A stretch of 64,000 nt of DNA from Clostridiaceae bacterium (GCA_902363625.1 CABJAS010000009.1:62001-126000); one strand, 5' to 3'; numbered from the stretch's first letter, positions 45,324 to 54,363 are shown. The notes: generated by a model from the sequence alone, not told the origin. A program made the numbers and translations.

Positions 45324-46082
45324 ATGAAAATGAAAAATAAAGTTGTTTTAATTACCGGCGGAGGCAAGGGAATCGGTCGCGGTGTCAGTGAAGCCTTTTG
45401 CGAAGAAGGTGCTGATTTAGTGATTACCGGACGTGATGAAAGTTCCCTTTTAAAAGCCAAAGAAGAACTAGAACAAAAGTACCATAACCGAGTTTTAGCG
45501 ATCCGTGGAGACGGAGCGGTAGAAGAAGACGTTAAAAATGTCATTAAAAAAACAATTGATTGCTTTGGTCATCTTGATGTATTAATTAATAATGCAATGG
45601 CAAGTAAATCCGGTAAAATGTTTATTGAACATACCAAAGAAGATTTTGCCTTAGCTGTCAATACCGGTCTTTATGCTACATTCTTTTATATGCGTGAAGC
45701 TTACCCTTATCTAAAAGAAAGTAAAGGGACAGTTATCAACTTTGCCAGCGGTGCCGGTTTTGCGGGACGTATCGGTCAATCTTCTTATGCGGCAGCAAAA
45801 GAAGGCATTCGTGGTTTAAGTCGTGTTGCTGCTACAGAATGGGGACCTGACGGCATTAATGTCAATATTATCTGTCCTTTAGTTGAAACACCCCAAATGC
45901 TGAAATGGAAAGAGGAATATCCGGAGCAATATGCCAAAACAATTCATAATATTCCTTTACAGCGCTTTGGTGACGCAAAAAAGGATGTCGGTCGTACCTG
46001 TGTTTTTCTTGCGAGTGAAGATGCCAGCTTTATCAGCGGTGAAACCATTGTCTTGCAAGGTGGTTCCGGTTTACGTCCGTAA
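45324..46082 (+). CDS. SDR-family oxidoreductase
   Basis: 252 aa. Classical short-chain dehydrogenase/reductase using NAD(P)H. Cofactor motif TGGGKGIG (about 10-17), NNAMAS, catalytic Ser in NFASGAGF, and YAAAK as the Tyr-x-x-x-Lys pair. The C-terminus GETIVLQGGSGLRP is close to FabG-like enzymes. The substrate is unknown; in this operon it may reduce a reactive carbonyl that the HxlR protein senses. AAAGAGGAAG precedes the ATG. It is the last gene of the operon. Confidence 0.9.
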   Translation: MKMKNKVVLITGGGKGIGRGVSEAFCEEGADLVITGRDESSLLKAKEELEQKYHNRVLAIRGDGAVEEDVKNVIKKTIDCFGHLDVLINNAMASKSGKMFIEHTKEDFALAVNTGLYATFFYMREAYPYLKESKGTVINFASGAGFAGRIGQSSYAAAKEGIRGLSRVAATEWGPDGINVNIICPLVETPQMLKWKEEYPEQYAKTIHNIPLQRFGDAKKDVGRTCVFLASEDASFISGETIVLQGGSGLRP

Positions 46083-46088
46083 CTAGTT

Positions 46089-46126
46089 AAAAAAGCTTCC
46101 TGACGTATGTCTTAGAAGCTTTTTTA
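46089..46126 (+). terminator. Terminator of the redox operon
   Basis: AAAAGCTTC (46091-46099) pairs with GAAGCTTTT (46115-46123), with T-runs on both strands. It probably also serves the convergent GyrI-like gene. Confidence 0.75.
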
Positions 46127-46168
46127 TTACTTTATTCCGCTAAATCAATAGCCTTTTTGTAGATGATT

Positions 46169-46669
46169 TTATTTTTCCTTAACCGCAATCCAAACTTCAA
46201 TCGCTCCATCTTTACCATAATACTCAATATCCGGAGCTCCTGACTTCATCTTTCCTGTGATGTAGCCTTTATTTAATGGCTTATATTTCGATTTTGGCAG
46301 CCATTTCATAATTGCCATAGCTTCTGTTTTCCCCATCGTCTCGATTGTACAAGGAAAAACCGCCCAAGTTGCTTCCGGCACCATATAAGAGACCATTGTG
46401 TCTTCTTCATCTTGATCACTTGATACCGCAATATAATAATCAAATTCTCGAGCATCTGCTTGATTTGTATTATAAGCATTAATTCCAAATACACCATAAG
46501 GCTCCTGGTTCATAAGTGACATCAGTTTTTCATGCTGATCTCCTTCTTTAAACTTTGTCCACATAGCGGGAATATCCTTTGTCCCCTGTTTCTTTTTATT
46601 TGTAGTTGTCATCTTGTAGCCAACAACTCGAAAACATTCTCTTTTTTCAATTCTAAATGGCTGATTCAT
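46169..46669 (-). CDS. Stand-alone GyrI-like small-molecule-binding protein
   Basis: 166 aa. The whole protein is a GyrI/AraC-effector domain: FRIEKRECFRVVGYKMTT strand-helix start, PYGVFGINAYN, FDYYIAVSSD and ATWAVFPCTI with a late WLPKSKYKP. Such proteins bind small hydrophobic or cationic compounds; some hydrolyse cyclopropanyl-type or thioester substrates. It is 79 nt downstream of an AraC regulator with the same domain at its C-terminus and clearly related motifs, so the two are duplicates. AGGAGG lies before the ATG at 46669; an upstream in-frame start at 46705 is rejected. Confidence 0.85.
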   Translation of the reverse strand: MNQPFRIEKRECFRVVGYKMTTTNKKKQGTKDIPAMWTKFKEGDQHEKLMSLMNQEPYGVFGINAYNTNQADAREFDYYIAVSSDQDEEDTMVSYMVPEATWAVFPCTIETMGKTEAMAIMKWLPKSKYKPLNKGYITGKMKSGAPDIEYYGKDGAIEVWIAVKEK

Positions 46670-46748
46670 ATCTTTATTCCTCCTATCTATAACCAGTATA
46701 GTCAATTCATATCCAGTTTTCCTCTTAGAATGTGTCCAAAAAAGAGAG

Positions 46749-47591
46749 TTACTTATCTTTGACCATCATCCATAATTCAAGCTTAGAATGTTTGGGATCG
46801 GGATCCTGATAAACTTCGATGATTGGACCATCCGCATATTCATAACTTGAATTGGGGAACCATTCTGTCCATATCCTTTTTTCAAGCTGCTGCAAGGATT
46901 CATGTGTCCCTTCGCTGCTGAAAACAACCCAAGTAGCTTTAGGCAGCCAATAACTATCCATGTCTGAAATCTCCGCATCACTTGCAACTGCGATGTAAAA
47001 GCGCCAATGATTCTGTTTGTCGCTTGCACTCACACCAAGCAAACCAAGCGGTTCTGCCTTAATATAAGAAGCCAGTCTCGTAATTGTTCCATTACTGCCT
47101 GAATCCTTCCATAATTTTGGGACTATCTCATAATTCTTTTCTAAATCAGGATCAAGAGGATAACTAACACCGGTAATACGAAAAGCCTCCTTTCTTACAA
47201 TCCGATACTCTAATTCTTCTACGCCTTCTATTTTCACAATAAAACGAAGGGGCTGATACGCTTTCAAGGTAAGCTCACAATTCTTTGCCATTGAAGGTGC
47301 AATTCCATGTACATTCTGAAAAGCACGGTTAAATGCAGTCGGTGAAGCATACCCATACTTCAATGCAATATCCACAATCTTTTCATCACTGTTTTGCAGA
47401 TCAATTGCCGCTAATGTCATCCTTCTTCTGCGAATATACTCGGATAATGACACACTGCTCATATAGGAAAACATACGTTGAAAATTATAAGAAGAGGTAC
47501 ATGTGATCTGAGCGATCTTTTCTAAATCAATATCCCCTGTCAGATTGTCTTCAATATACATCATTGCTTCATTCATTTTATCCATCCACAT
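46749..47591 (-). CDS. AraC-family regulator with GyrI-like effector domain
   Basis: 280 aa. N-terminal AraC DNA-binding domain (about 1-105: two helix-turn-helix motifs, IAQITCTSSYNFQRMFSYM and IALKYGYASPTAFNRAFQN), then a GyrI-like ligand domain (about 115-280: EYRIVRKEAFRITGVSY, HWRFYIAVASD, ATWVVFSSEG). This is the Rob/YdeC-type layout; such proteins respond to drugs or small molecules. GGAGGG precedes the ATG. It probably activates the small GyrI gene downstream. Confidence 0.9.
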   Translation of the reverse strand: MWMDKMNEAMMYIEDNLTGDIDLEKIAQITCTSSYNFQRMFSYMSSVSLSEYIRRRRMTLAAIDLQNSDEKIVDIALKYGYASPTAFNRAFQNVHGIAPSMAKNCELTLKAYQPLRFIVKIEGVEELEYRIVRKEAFRITGVSYPLDPDLEKNYEIVPKLWKDSGSNGTITRLASYIKAEPLGLLGVSASDKQNHWRFYIAVASDAEISDMDSYWLPKATWVVFSSEGTHESLQQLEKRIWTEWFPNSSYEYADGPIIEVYQDPDPKHSKLELWMMVKDK

Positions 47592-47967
47592 TATATATTC
47601 CCTCCACTATACTTTTAAATGCTGATGATTTATTATAACATCTATCCTTTTTTATCGACTACTGATTCGCACTATCCCCCTTGTATATCTTTCATAAAAA
47701 GATATTATAATTAATAAGAAAATATATTTTGTAAGGATTATCATAATAGAATATAACTTTTATTAAGTAATAGTATAAATATATGTATTTTATATTAATT
47801 GCAGATACCTTATAACATAGATGTTTCCGATATTGCGTTTTTGTCACAAATTCTGTCACAATTTTACTTTTAAGTTTAGCAAAACACCTTTATCCCACTT
47901 CACTTAGTGGTATAATAACAGTATAGAATATGATTAAAATTTAATAATTACGAAAGGAGGTTAGCTT
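47592..47967. other. Divergent intergenic region before the PAS-GGDEF gene
   Basis: 376 bp, very AT-rich, with no credible ORF. It holds the AraC gene upstream region on the left and the GGDEF promoter (47908-47916) with a CCACT/AGTGG dyad at 47895-47910 on the right. Nothing else was recognised. Confidence 0.6.
47895..47916 (+). promoter_or_regulatory. Promoter and dyad of the PAS-GGDEF gene
   Basis: TGG-TATAAT (47908-47916) is an extended -10. CCACT (47895-47899) and AGTGG (47906-47910) form a 5-bp dyad that overlaps the promoter spacer, a possible operator. Confidence 0.55.
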
Positions 47968-49749
47968 ATGGAAATAGATATATCAACTGTAAAAAGCAAT
48001 ATTGGCGGAGTATTTGATTGTCAGTGCAACACGTTCTTTACTTTAATCAAAGCCGATGACTCCTTATATGAATTACTTGGTTATACAAAAGAAGAATTTA
48101 AAGAACTATTTAATAATCAGCTTTTATTTTCTATCTATGAAGAAGAACGGACAAAGATAAGCCAAGAGATTCGCAGCCAAGTTGAACAAAACGGGGTCTT
48201 TATGTATGAAAATCGTCTCATTTGTAAGGGGAATATTTTAAAATGGGTGTGGATCAGTGCGCAATTAATGAAGGATGATTTTGGTGAATATTACCATTGT
48301 ATTTTCCATGATATTACTGAAAATAAAGCTAATGAGAATACCTTGATGATAAGTCAGCAAAGACTTGATTTCATTCTTTCTCAGACTCATGATATTATTT
48401 TTGAATATGACTGTGCAGTTAACGAGATTTATTATTCAGATAATTTAGAAAAGAAATTCGGCTATGCCATTCCGGCTAAAGGATTTCCGGATTCAATGTT
48501 TAAAACGAATATTATTTATGAAGAGGATATTCTCCCACTCCGTAATGGATTTCAATCGATTATAAGCGGAAGAAATGAAATGCAATGTGAATATCGTCTT
48601 AAGTATCGTAATAAAGGATATCGCTGGGTGCATGTTCAAGCAACGGCATTGCGAGACAACGACAACAGGCTGATTAAGATTATTGGCATTATTACAGATA
48701 TTCATGATCAGAAACAGGAAATTTTAAAATCACGCCAAGAAGCAGCATTAGATCCATTGACCGGATTATTTAATCGAAGAGAATGTATTCGCTGCATTGA
48801 AAACTATATCTCTGTCACAGACGCCTTGTTTGCCTTCATTTTAATTGATGTCGATGATTTTAAAATGATTAATGATGTGTATGGACATTCTAAAGGGGAT
48901 CATACATTAAGAAAAATGAGTGAAGAATTAACCTCTGTAATTCGTAAAAACGATATTATTGCACGTATCGGCGGAGATGAATTTGTCATTTGCTTAATGG
49001 ATCTTCCCAATACACAGGTTGCAATTGATAAAGCAGAACGTATACAGGACATTTTTGGTGAGAGGTTAAAAGAAGTTTTTGGCTTTAAGATCAACTGTAG
49101 TATTGGCATCAGTTTTTATCCAAAAGATGGACTTGATTTCACGTCTTTATTAGAATGTGCTGACATTGCTTTATATGAGGCAAAAAAAGATGGCAAAGGG
49201 CGATATCGCATCTATCAGGATAGTAAAGCTCAAAATGCCTATAATATTCTTCCTCAAAGATACATGCAGAAAACATTTCATGACCGTATTATCGAATACG
49301 TTTTGCAGTGTCTTTTAGAAGAATCCAATCCAGAGACTGTGATCCCGATCCTGCTGGAAATGATGGCAAGGGTCTTTGACTGTGACCGTATTACGATCTA
49401 TGAACGACATGATTCTTCTTATTATAAAAATTTTCAATATATAAAAGAAGATTACTTTGCACTAGAAGAAGAAAAACTGATATTGGCAGACGATCTTATT
49501 AATAAGATAACCTCCGGAAATAAGTTTCTTGCTTATGAAAACGTTCAGGTAATTGATGACGATAAAATTAAAAGCTGGTTTTTAGAGCGAAATACGATTT
49601 CCAGCATTATTTACTATACGAAAGATATTGAAGAGACAAATATTGTTATTCTTTATGAAGATTGTCATTCTACGCGTACGCCAAGCGGTGAAATACGCTA
49701 TACTATTATGATGGTCAGTCAACTGCTTCAATTATTTTTTCGATCCTAA
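47968..49749 (+). CDS. PAS-PAS-GGDEF diguanylate cyclase
   Basis: 593 aa, no membrane helix. Two PAS domains (about 15-125 with ISAQLMKDDFGEYYHCIFHDITE, and 130-250 ending ITDIHDQKQ), then a GGDEF domain (about 255-415) with intact active site GGDEF (335-339) and the substrate helix NDVYGHSKGD. No RxxD I-site is obvious before the active site. The C-terminal 170 residues look like a GAF-type sensor domain, an unusual place after GGDEF. Makes c-di-GMP; input signals unknown. SD AAAGGAGG. Confidence 0.9.
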   Translation: MEIDISTVKSNIGGVFDCQCNTFFTLIKADDSLYELLGYTKEEFKELFNNQLLFSIYEEERTKISQEIRSQVEQNGVFMYENRLICKGNILKWVWISAQLMKDDFGEYYHCIFHDITENKANENTLMISQQRLDFILSQTHDIIFEYDCAVNEIYYSDNLEKKFGYAIPAKGFPDSMFKTNIIYEEDILPLRNGFQSIISGRNEMQCEYRLKYRNKGYRWVHVQATALRDNDNRLIKIIGIITDIHDQKQEILKSRQEAALDPLTGLFNRRECIRCIENYISVTDALFAFILIDVDDFKMINDVYGHSKGDHTLRKMSEELTSVIRKNDIIARIGGDEFVICLMDLPNTQVAIDKAERIQDIFGERLKEVFGFKINCSIGISFYPKDGLDFTSLLECADIALYEAKKDGKGRYRIYQDSKAQNAYNILPQRYMQKTFHDRIIEYVLQCLLEESNPETVIPILLEMMARVFDCDRITIYERHDSSYYKNFQYIKEDYFALEEEKLILADDLINKITSGNKFLAYENVQVIDDDKIKSWFLERNTISSIIYYTKDIEETNIVILYEDCHSTRTPSGEIRYTIMMVSQLLQLFFRS

Positions 49750-49756
49750 TTCAGCT

Positions 49757-49816
49757 AAAAAGCATCTTCAATGAGCAACTTTCAACCAAAGGAAGTTACT
49801 TCAAGAAGATGCTTTT
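49757..49816 (+). terminator. Bidirectional terminator
   Basis: AAAAGCATCTTC and GAAGATGCTTTT form a 12-bp stem with an internal small hairpin (AACTT/AAGTT). T-tracts on both strands serve the GGDEF gene and the convergent tocopherol cyclase-like gene. Confidence 0.8.
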
Positions 49817-49821
49817 AATAT

Positions 49822-50751
49822 TTATATAAAGAAATGATCATTTTCAATACCACAGCAATCAAAAGAAAGCGTTTCTAAACACTGATGATATTTATATAGC
49901 TTTATCTCTGTATGACCAAGCAGTGATTCTTCGACATTTCGCTGCATCATCCCATCTTCTGGGGCATCTAAACAATATGTCTTCTCGGCTTTTATTTTAA
50001 ACTTCATTGTATATTTGCCTTGTTTAATCGTAAGCTGGTAAGTATCCTGCACTTTTTTAGCTTGTGTAATGAAAGCCCCATAATAGGAAGCAAAGCGATA
50101 CTGCTGCTCCCCGATCATCAAGACCATGATAATCCCAGTAAAGCCAACGTATTTAAGCGGGATTGTGGCACACGACAAAAATAGTACAGCTTCCTTTTCC
50201 TTACAACAGTTGGATTGAACCCAGATATACTTTTTAGGAAAAGAATTTCCCCAATCCTTTTCCTGATATAGGAGTCCCTTCAGCTTATAAGATTGATCCT
50301 GATAAATGAGTGTTCCTTGTGTTGGACTCCCTAAATTCAAGATAGCATGATTGCACTGCATGTTTTTAAGGTAAGCAAACGGACCCATAATAGTCGGCGC
50401 ATATTTTGTCTGACAAAGTAGTTTAGGTGCGTTTATATCAATATCCAGTGTGACAGATAATCTTTCGTCTTCAATATGAAGATGGTCTTTTCTAAATACA
50501 CTATCCTTAATCATAATCTGAAACGGTTCTTTTTGATACTGAAAATAATCAATATCATAATTGACTTTTTCCATTGATTCACTTAATGTATGAAAGATTT
50601 GTATAAATACTTCTTGTTTCGCCTTTGTTTTCGCAATACCTATAATAACAGCAATAGATATCTGATTATCCACTACACGAAAATACCAACCTTCAAAGGC
50701 TGGTATTTTATAACTTTGATGTAATTGCAGCTCTGTATCATATGTTATCAT
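49822..50751 (-). CDS. Tocopherol cyclase-like protein
   Basis: 309 aa. Matches the bacterial tocopherol cyclase-like family: FEGWYFRVVD near 20, FQYQKEPFQIMI, GPFAYLKNMQCNHAILN and the signature YQEKDWGNSFPKKYIWVQSN. The family has a lipocalin-like double beta barrel (AttH/CrtC type). Bacterial members have no tocopherol to cyclise, so the true ligand is unknown. Modest SD (GGGGTG). No partner genes; single-gene unit ending at the shared terminator. Confidence 0.8.
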   Translation of the reverse strand: MITYDTELQLHQSYKIPAFEGWYFRVVDNQISIAVIIGIAKTKAKQEVFIQIFHTLSESMEKVNYDIDYFQYQKEPFQIMIKDSVFRKDHLHIEDERLSVTLDIDINAPKLLCQTKYAPTIMGPFAYLKNMQCNHAILNLGSPTQGTLIYQDQSYKLKGLLYQEKDWGNSFPKKYIWVQSNCCKEKEAVLFLSCATIPLKYVGFTGIIMVLMIGEQQYRFASYYGAFITQAKKVQDTYQLTIKQGKYTMKFKIKAEKTYCLDAPEDGMMQRNVEESLLGHTEIKLYKYHQCLETLSFDCCGIENDHFFI

Positions 50752-50811
50752 TTATATCACCCCAATAATGATATGTTGATGACGAAACGAATATGCAACC
50801 CTAGACAGCAA

Positions 50812-52107
50812 TTACTGTAAATTATTATTTTCGGCGTATTGAATCAATTCCTTCGTATTTTTTCCATCTATCGGATAAGTTACGACAATAGCTTTGGGAT
50901 TAACAAATTGTTTTTTCCCATTTTTCTTATATTTCCAAAATAACTGCAAAATAAAATCCTCTACCATATCCATTATCTTTTTATCCTCGTTATCCTTAAA
51001 AATCGCTACTGTGATAATATCCTCACTTAGTTTTCCTGCAATCGTATCTGACGGAAAGTCTTCCTGAATACATTGATATACATGAGTAAAATAAGCCTGT
51101 ATTTCTTTTCTAGATGCAGTATGGGAAATATCATGATAACCGGATAAATGAATATAAAGAATAAAGCAATCTGTTTGTTCTTTTTTGGAAAGAACTTGAT
51201 CTACAAAATAACAAAACCCGTCATAATTATATAAACCACTGTCCGGATCCATATAATGTACTTTTTTCAGTTCTTTCTTTTGTTTTAAGTACAGATAAGA
51301 AAGAGTAACCAAACATAGTATGAATAAGCATAAAACGATTACAGAACTATCAATGAAGAACGCTTCAGTAAAAGAGAGCCATCCATTTTGTGGCTGAACA
51401 CTGATATTCCAAGTAGCCGGTAAAGCAAAATCCAATTTAATTGCTTGTGAAAAATCTACAGATTCGTCAGATACCGCAAAGACTGTCTTATGCTCTCCCA
51501 GTTTATTCACTGTCCACAATTCATAGTCATAACCACCCTCTTCGAGTATATTCAGCTTCATCTGGCTCATCACGTATGTCTTATCTACAGCTGCAACTAT
51601 CTCTCCTTTATATTCTCCTGCGATAATAAGTGGATGGATAAATAGAAAAACCTCTTTATCAGTAGAAGGTAACGTTTGAGGACCATCTACTACAACACTT
51701 TTCACTACTTTTGCTAATGTGTAACTATACATAAATTCATTGAGACCTTTACCAACCAACTCACTGTATGCTTCTGGCATAATGTTTTCCAGCAGATCAC
51801 CATTAAAATATGCTAAATATTCAATGTGTGCATTTTCTTCTAATAATTGTTCAGCTTTATTATTAAAGACTTGAGGATCTGCCCTTCCCTCTTCATCGCA
51901 AATATTAGATAATTGTGTTGCATAATTTAGATTAATAAACATTGATGAAAGATGTTCATAAAAAATATTTAAAGTAGTTTGTGCAGTGACCATACGTTCT
52001 TTAATCACCCGCTGTCGGACTGTACTGCGCCATCCATTCAGATTGCCAATAATCAATATAGAAGACATAGCGAGTATCAGCCACTTTATTATTCTTCTAT
52101 TTTTCAT
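50812..52107 (-). CDS. Membrane protein with degenerate GGDEF domain
   Basis: 431 aa. N-terminal membrane helix (IIKWLILAMSSILIIGNL), a CHASE-like extracellular sensor domain (about 35-235), a second helix (SSVIVLCLFILCLVTLSYLYL) and a GGDEF fold (about 270-431). The YMDPDSGLYNYDGFCYFV start is typical, but GGDEF is replaced by KLSED, so no cyclase activity is expected. It may bind GTP or c-di-GMP or regulate its partner. The ATG at 52107 overlaps the active GGDEF gene by 11 nt, using GGAGAG inside that gene as SD. Confidence 0.85.
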   Translation of the reverse strand: MKNRRIIKWLILAMSSILIIGNLNGWRSTVRQRVIKERMVTAQTTLNIFYEHLSSMFINLNYATQLSNICDEEGRADPQVFNNKAEQLLEENAHIEYLAYFNGDLLENIMPEAYSELVGKGLNEFMYSYTLAKVVKSVVVDGPQTLPSTDKEVFLFIHPLIIAGEYKGEIVAAVDKTYVMSQMKLNILEEGGYDYELWTVNKLGEHKTVFAVSDESVDFSQAIKLDFALPATWNISVQPQNGWLSFTEAFFIDSSVIVLCLFILCLVTLSYLYLKQKKELKKVHYMDPDSGLYNYDGFCYFVDQVLSKKEQTDCFILYIHLSGYHDISHTASRKEIQAYFTHVYQCIQEDFPSDTIAGKLSEDIITVAIFKDNEDKKIMDMVEDFILQLFWKYKKNGKKQFVNPKAIVVTYPIDGKNTKELIQYAENNNLQ

Positions 52108-53671
52108 AGCTCTCTCCATTCAAGAAAAGAGAATAATTTCCTTTTCCATGACGCTTTACATCATAAAGTGCTTTATCTGCATTTGTAATGAGCATGTCTA
52201 AAGTATCTTGTTCATTCCATATACATGCTCCAATGCTGCTGTGAACCGAAATTACATTTTCATTAACTTCTATTTTAAAAGCTAATTTCTCTAGCATTTC
52301 ACTCAGTACCTCTTTTAATTCATTAATACTATCAATATCTTGGAGAATAATGATAAACTCATCTCCACCATAACGACCTACCAAACCATCATACTTCTTT
52401 TCATATTCACGCAAAATAGTGCCAATCTTCTTTAAAACAACATCTCCTATTTGATGTCCATAAGTATCATTTAAAATCTTCAAATTATCTAAATCAATAA
52501 AACATAAAGTAAGCTTATTACCTCCTGTTTTATCTTGAAGGATTTGTTCTGCCTGATTTAAGAAAAACGTTCGGGTGGCAGTACCTGTTAAGCCATCTTT
52601 TAAACCCTCACTGGACATTTGCAGAATATTTTCGTAATCCATCTCTCTAAACATGCGGTGACTATAAAGTTTCTTCTCCATGTTTTGAATCGAAGTCACT
52701 AATTTATTCGTTAATTCTGCCTGTCTGTCAATATACTTTTTAACAAAATAATATACAATATAAATAATTACTAATAGAATACAGCTGATACAGACTAACT
52801 GTGGTACCTGATCATAAAAGAGTGCTAAGAAATCCACTGTCACTAAAATATCCCAGTTTGTACGCTGAACAGGACCATAAACAGTATACATAAAATTTCC
52901 AGATTTTACGCTTTGATAAGAACCGCTTTCTCTTGACAGCAAGGAGGTTTCTAGCTTATCTGTCGTCATTTGAAGCAGACTGACTTTTTCAAAGATATCT
53001 ATATAATTTGTTCCATAGCTTAACTGATTAGTAGATGACATAACCTGTCCCTTAGAGCCGATTAAGACTGCTTCTGCTCCATTAATAGATGCAGAAGCAG
53101 ACAATAGTTCGATTATATCATCAAAATAGATGGAACAGAATAAGCTGCCAGTCATTTCTTCTTCCCTCAGTAACGGAACTGCCACTGTATAATTTAAAGT
53201 TTTTCCGTCTGCGCCAGCTACAAAGCTATCTGTGACTATGCTTTTTTTAGTAGAATACAAGGTCTGCATATGTTCACGGCTAGCCAGGCTGGCAGGTTCT
53301 TCTCCCAATGTATAAACCTGAATATCCTTATCGACATAACAAATAAACATATAGTCAAAAGATTCATTGATTTTATCTAATTTTTCTGTTTTTGTCTCCC
53401 AGGGAATGTCCGGATCATAAAACTCTGGCAGAGATGATAATGACTCCAATAGCTTTAATGACTCCTCTATTTTTTGTGAAATCTGTGATTCTGCACTCTG
53501 GTAAGCAGTATTTGCCACTTGATGCATCGTTTTTAATACCAGCAGAGAATTGCCCACCGTAATAAGCAGCAGACAAAACAAACTAAAGATAATAAATATT
53601 TTACGTATAGATGTCAAAGGATGTATTATCTCTTCATGTTTCTTATAATTTGATTTTACTTCCTTTTTCAT
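52097..53671 (-). CDS. Membrane Cache-GGDEF diguanylate cyclase
   Basis: 524 aa. Membrane helix at about 24-46, double Cache-type extracellular sensor (about 47-285: TAYQSAESQISQKIEESLKLL, SLFCSIYFDDIIELL), second helix (LVCISCILLVIIYIVYYFV) and GGDEF domain with YGGDEF near 432-437 and the substrate helix NDTYGHQIGD. Makes c-di-GMP in response to an external ligand. GAGAGGG precedes the ATG. It is co-expressed with the degenerate GGDEF protein downstream. Confidence 0.92.
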   Translation of the reverse strand: MKKEVKSNYKKHEEIIHPLTSIRKIFIIFSLFCLLLITVGNSLLVLKTMHQVANTAYQSAESQISQKIEESLKLLESLSSLPEFYDPDIPWETKTEKLDKINESFDYMFICYVDKDIQVYTLGEEPASLASREHMQTLYSTKKSIVTDSFVAGADGKTLNYTVAVPLLREEEMTGSLFCSIYFDDIIELLSASASINGAEAVLIGSKGQVMSSTNQLSYGTNYIDIFEKVSLLQMTTDKLETSLLSRESGSYQSVKSGNFMYTVYGPVQRTNWDILVTVDFLALFYDQVPQLVCISCILLVIIYIVYYFVKKYIDRQAELTNKLVTSIQNMEKKLYSHRMFREMDYENILQMSSEGLKDGLTGTATRTFFLNQAEQILQDKTGGNKLTLCFIDLDNLKILNDTYGHQIGDVVLKKIGTILREYEKKYDGLVGRYGGDEFIIILQDIDSINELKEVLSEMLEKLAFKIEVNENVISVHSSIGACIWNEQDTLDMLITNADKALYDVKRHGKGNYSLFLNGESYEK

Positions 53672-53870
53672 CGTTTCTACCCTCTCGTCTGTAGTATTCC
53701 ATATTTTTATAGTGAATCTCTATTATTCCACCTCGGAGCATAACTTTTCCATTTATGTTTATATAGTTCATTTTATCAGAAATTCAGTCTATTTTCGATA
53801 TAATTGTTAAATATTTCCTACTATTGATACATTGATCTTAATAAAAAATCCTGTTAAATGAAGTGAATCC

Positions 53871-53896
53871 GTTTATTTAGACAAGACTAAATAAAC
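53871..53896. repeat. 10-bp perfect inverted repeat
   Basis: GTTTATTTAG (53871-53880), loop ACAAGA, CTAAATAAAC (53887-53896). No T-tract follows on either strand, so it may be an operator or RNA stem rather than a standard terminator. It is 5 bp beyond the stop of the 64-aa ORF and about 200 bp upstream of the Cache-GGDEF gene. The rest of 53672-53900 is AT-rich and shows nothing I recognise. Confidence 0.7.
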
Positions 53897-53900
53897 TTGT

Positions 53901-54095
53901 TTAAACTGCTATTCTTTGTGCAATATAATTCTTGATATACTCTTTTGTCACACTCTCTAATGATATGATTTTTTTGTTTTGCATCAAGTTACTGAATTCG
54001 ATTTTCATTATATTCATTTTTTCTTCAAGTGTCGTGTCTTCATACTTTTTAACAGTTATATTTTTCTTTGTCGTATTAGTTGATCTTCCTTTCAC
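53901..54095 (-). CDS. Small ORF, doubtful
   Basis: 64 aa, basic, mostly helical (KMNIMKIEFSNLMQNKKIISL, then TKEYIKNYIAQRIAV). GTG start without a good SD; an internal ATG at codon 27 is an alternative. It lies alone between the GGDEF operon and the aldo/keto reductase terminator. It may be a remnant or a small regulator. I do not recognise it. Confidence 0.3.
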   Translation of the reverse strand: MKGRSTNTTKKNITVKKYEDTTLEEKMNIMKIEFSNLMQNKKIISLESVTKEYIKNYIAQRIAV

Positions 54096-54254
54096 CTTTT
54101 TACTAAAACATGCCGGTTGATTTATATGACTTTATCCAAAAAAGGTAACATTTCTTTAGAAAGCAGGCTCTACGCAATAATAGCAGATATAACAGAATAA
54201 TGTTCTATTAATACCTTATTCATGATTTCTAGCTTTTCTTGCTATTTTTGGAAG

Positions 54255-54298
54255 AAAAAAGAACCCTTTCCATTTGGTTTTCCAAAATTTTAGGGTTC
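54255..54298 (-). terminator. Terminator of the aldo/keto reductase gene
   Basis: Minus strand GAACCCT pairs with AGGGTTC with an inner TTTGG/CCAAA hairpin, followed by TTTTTTCTT. It lies about 65 nt after the stop; the flanking 54096-54254 shows no gene. Confidence 0.75.
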
Positions 54299-54363
54299 AT
54301 TTCAAAACGGACTTCTTTTAATATTAATACATTAACTGTCAGTTGGTACGAATTACTTTTATA

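Noticed and set aside
53901..54095. 64-aa ORF as the N-terminal fragment of a serine recombinase (ends in QRIAV)
   Set aside because: The likeness rests on four residues; the following sequence in all frames does not continue a recombinase.
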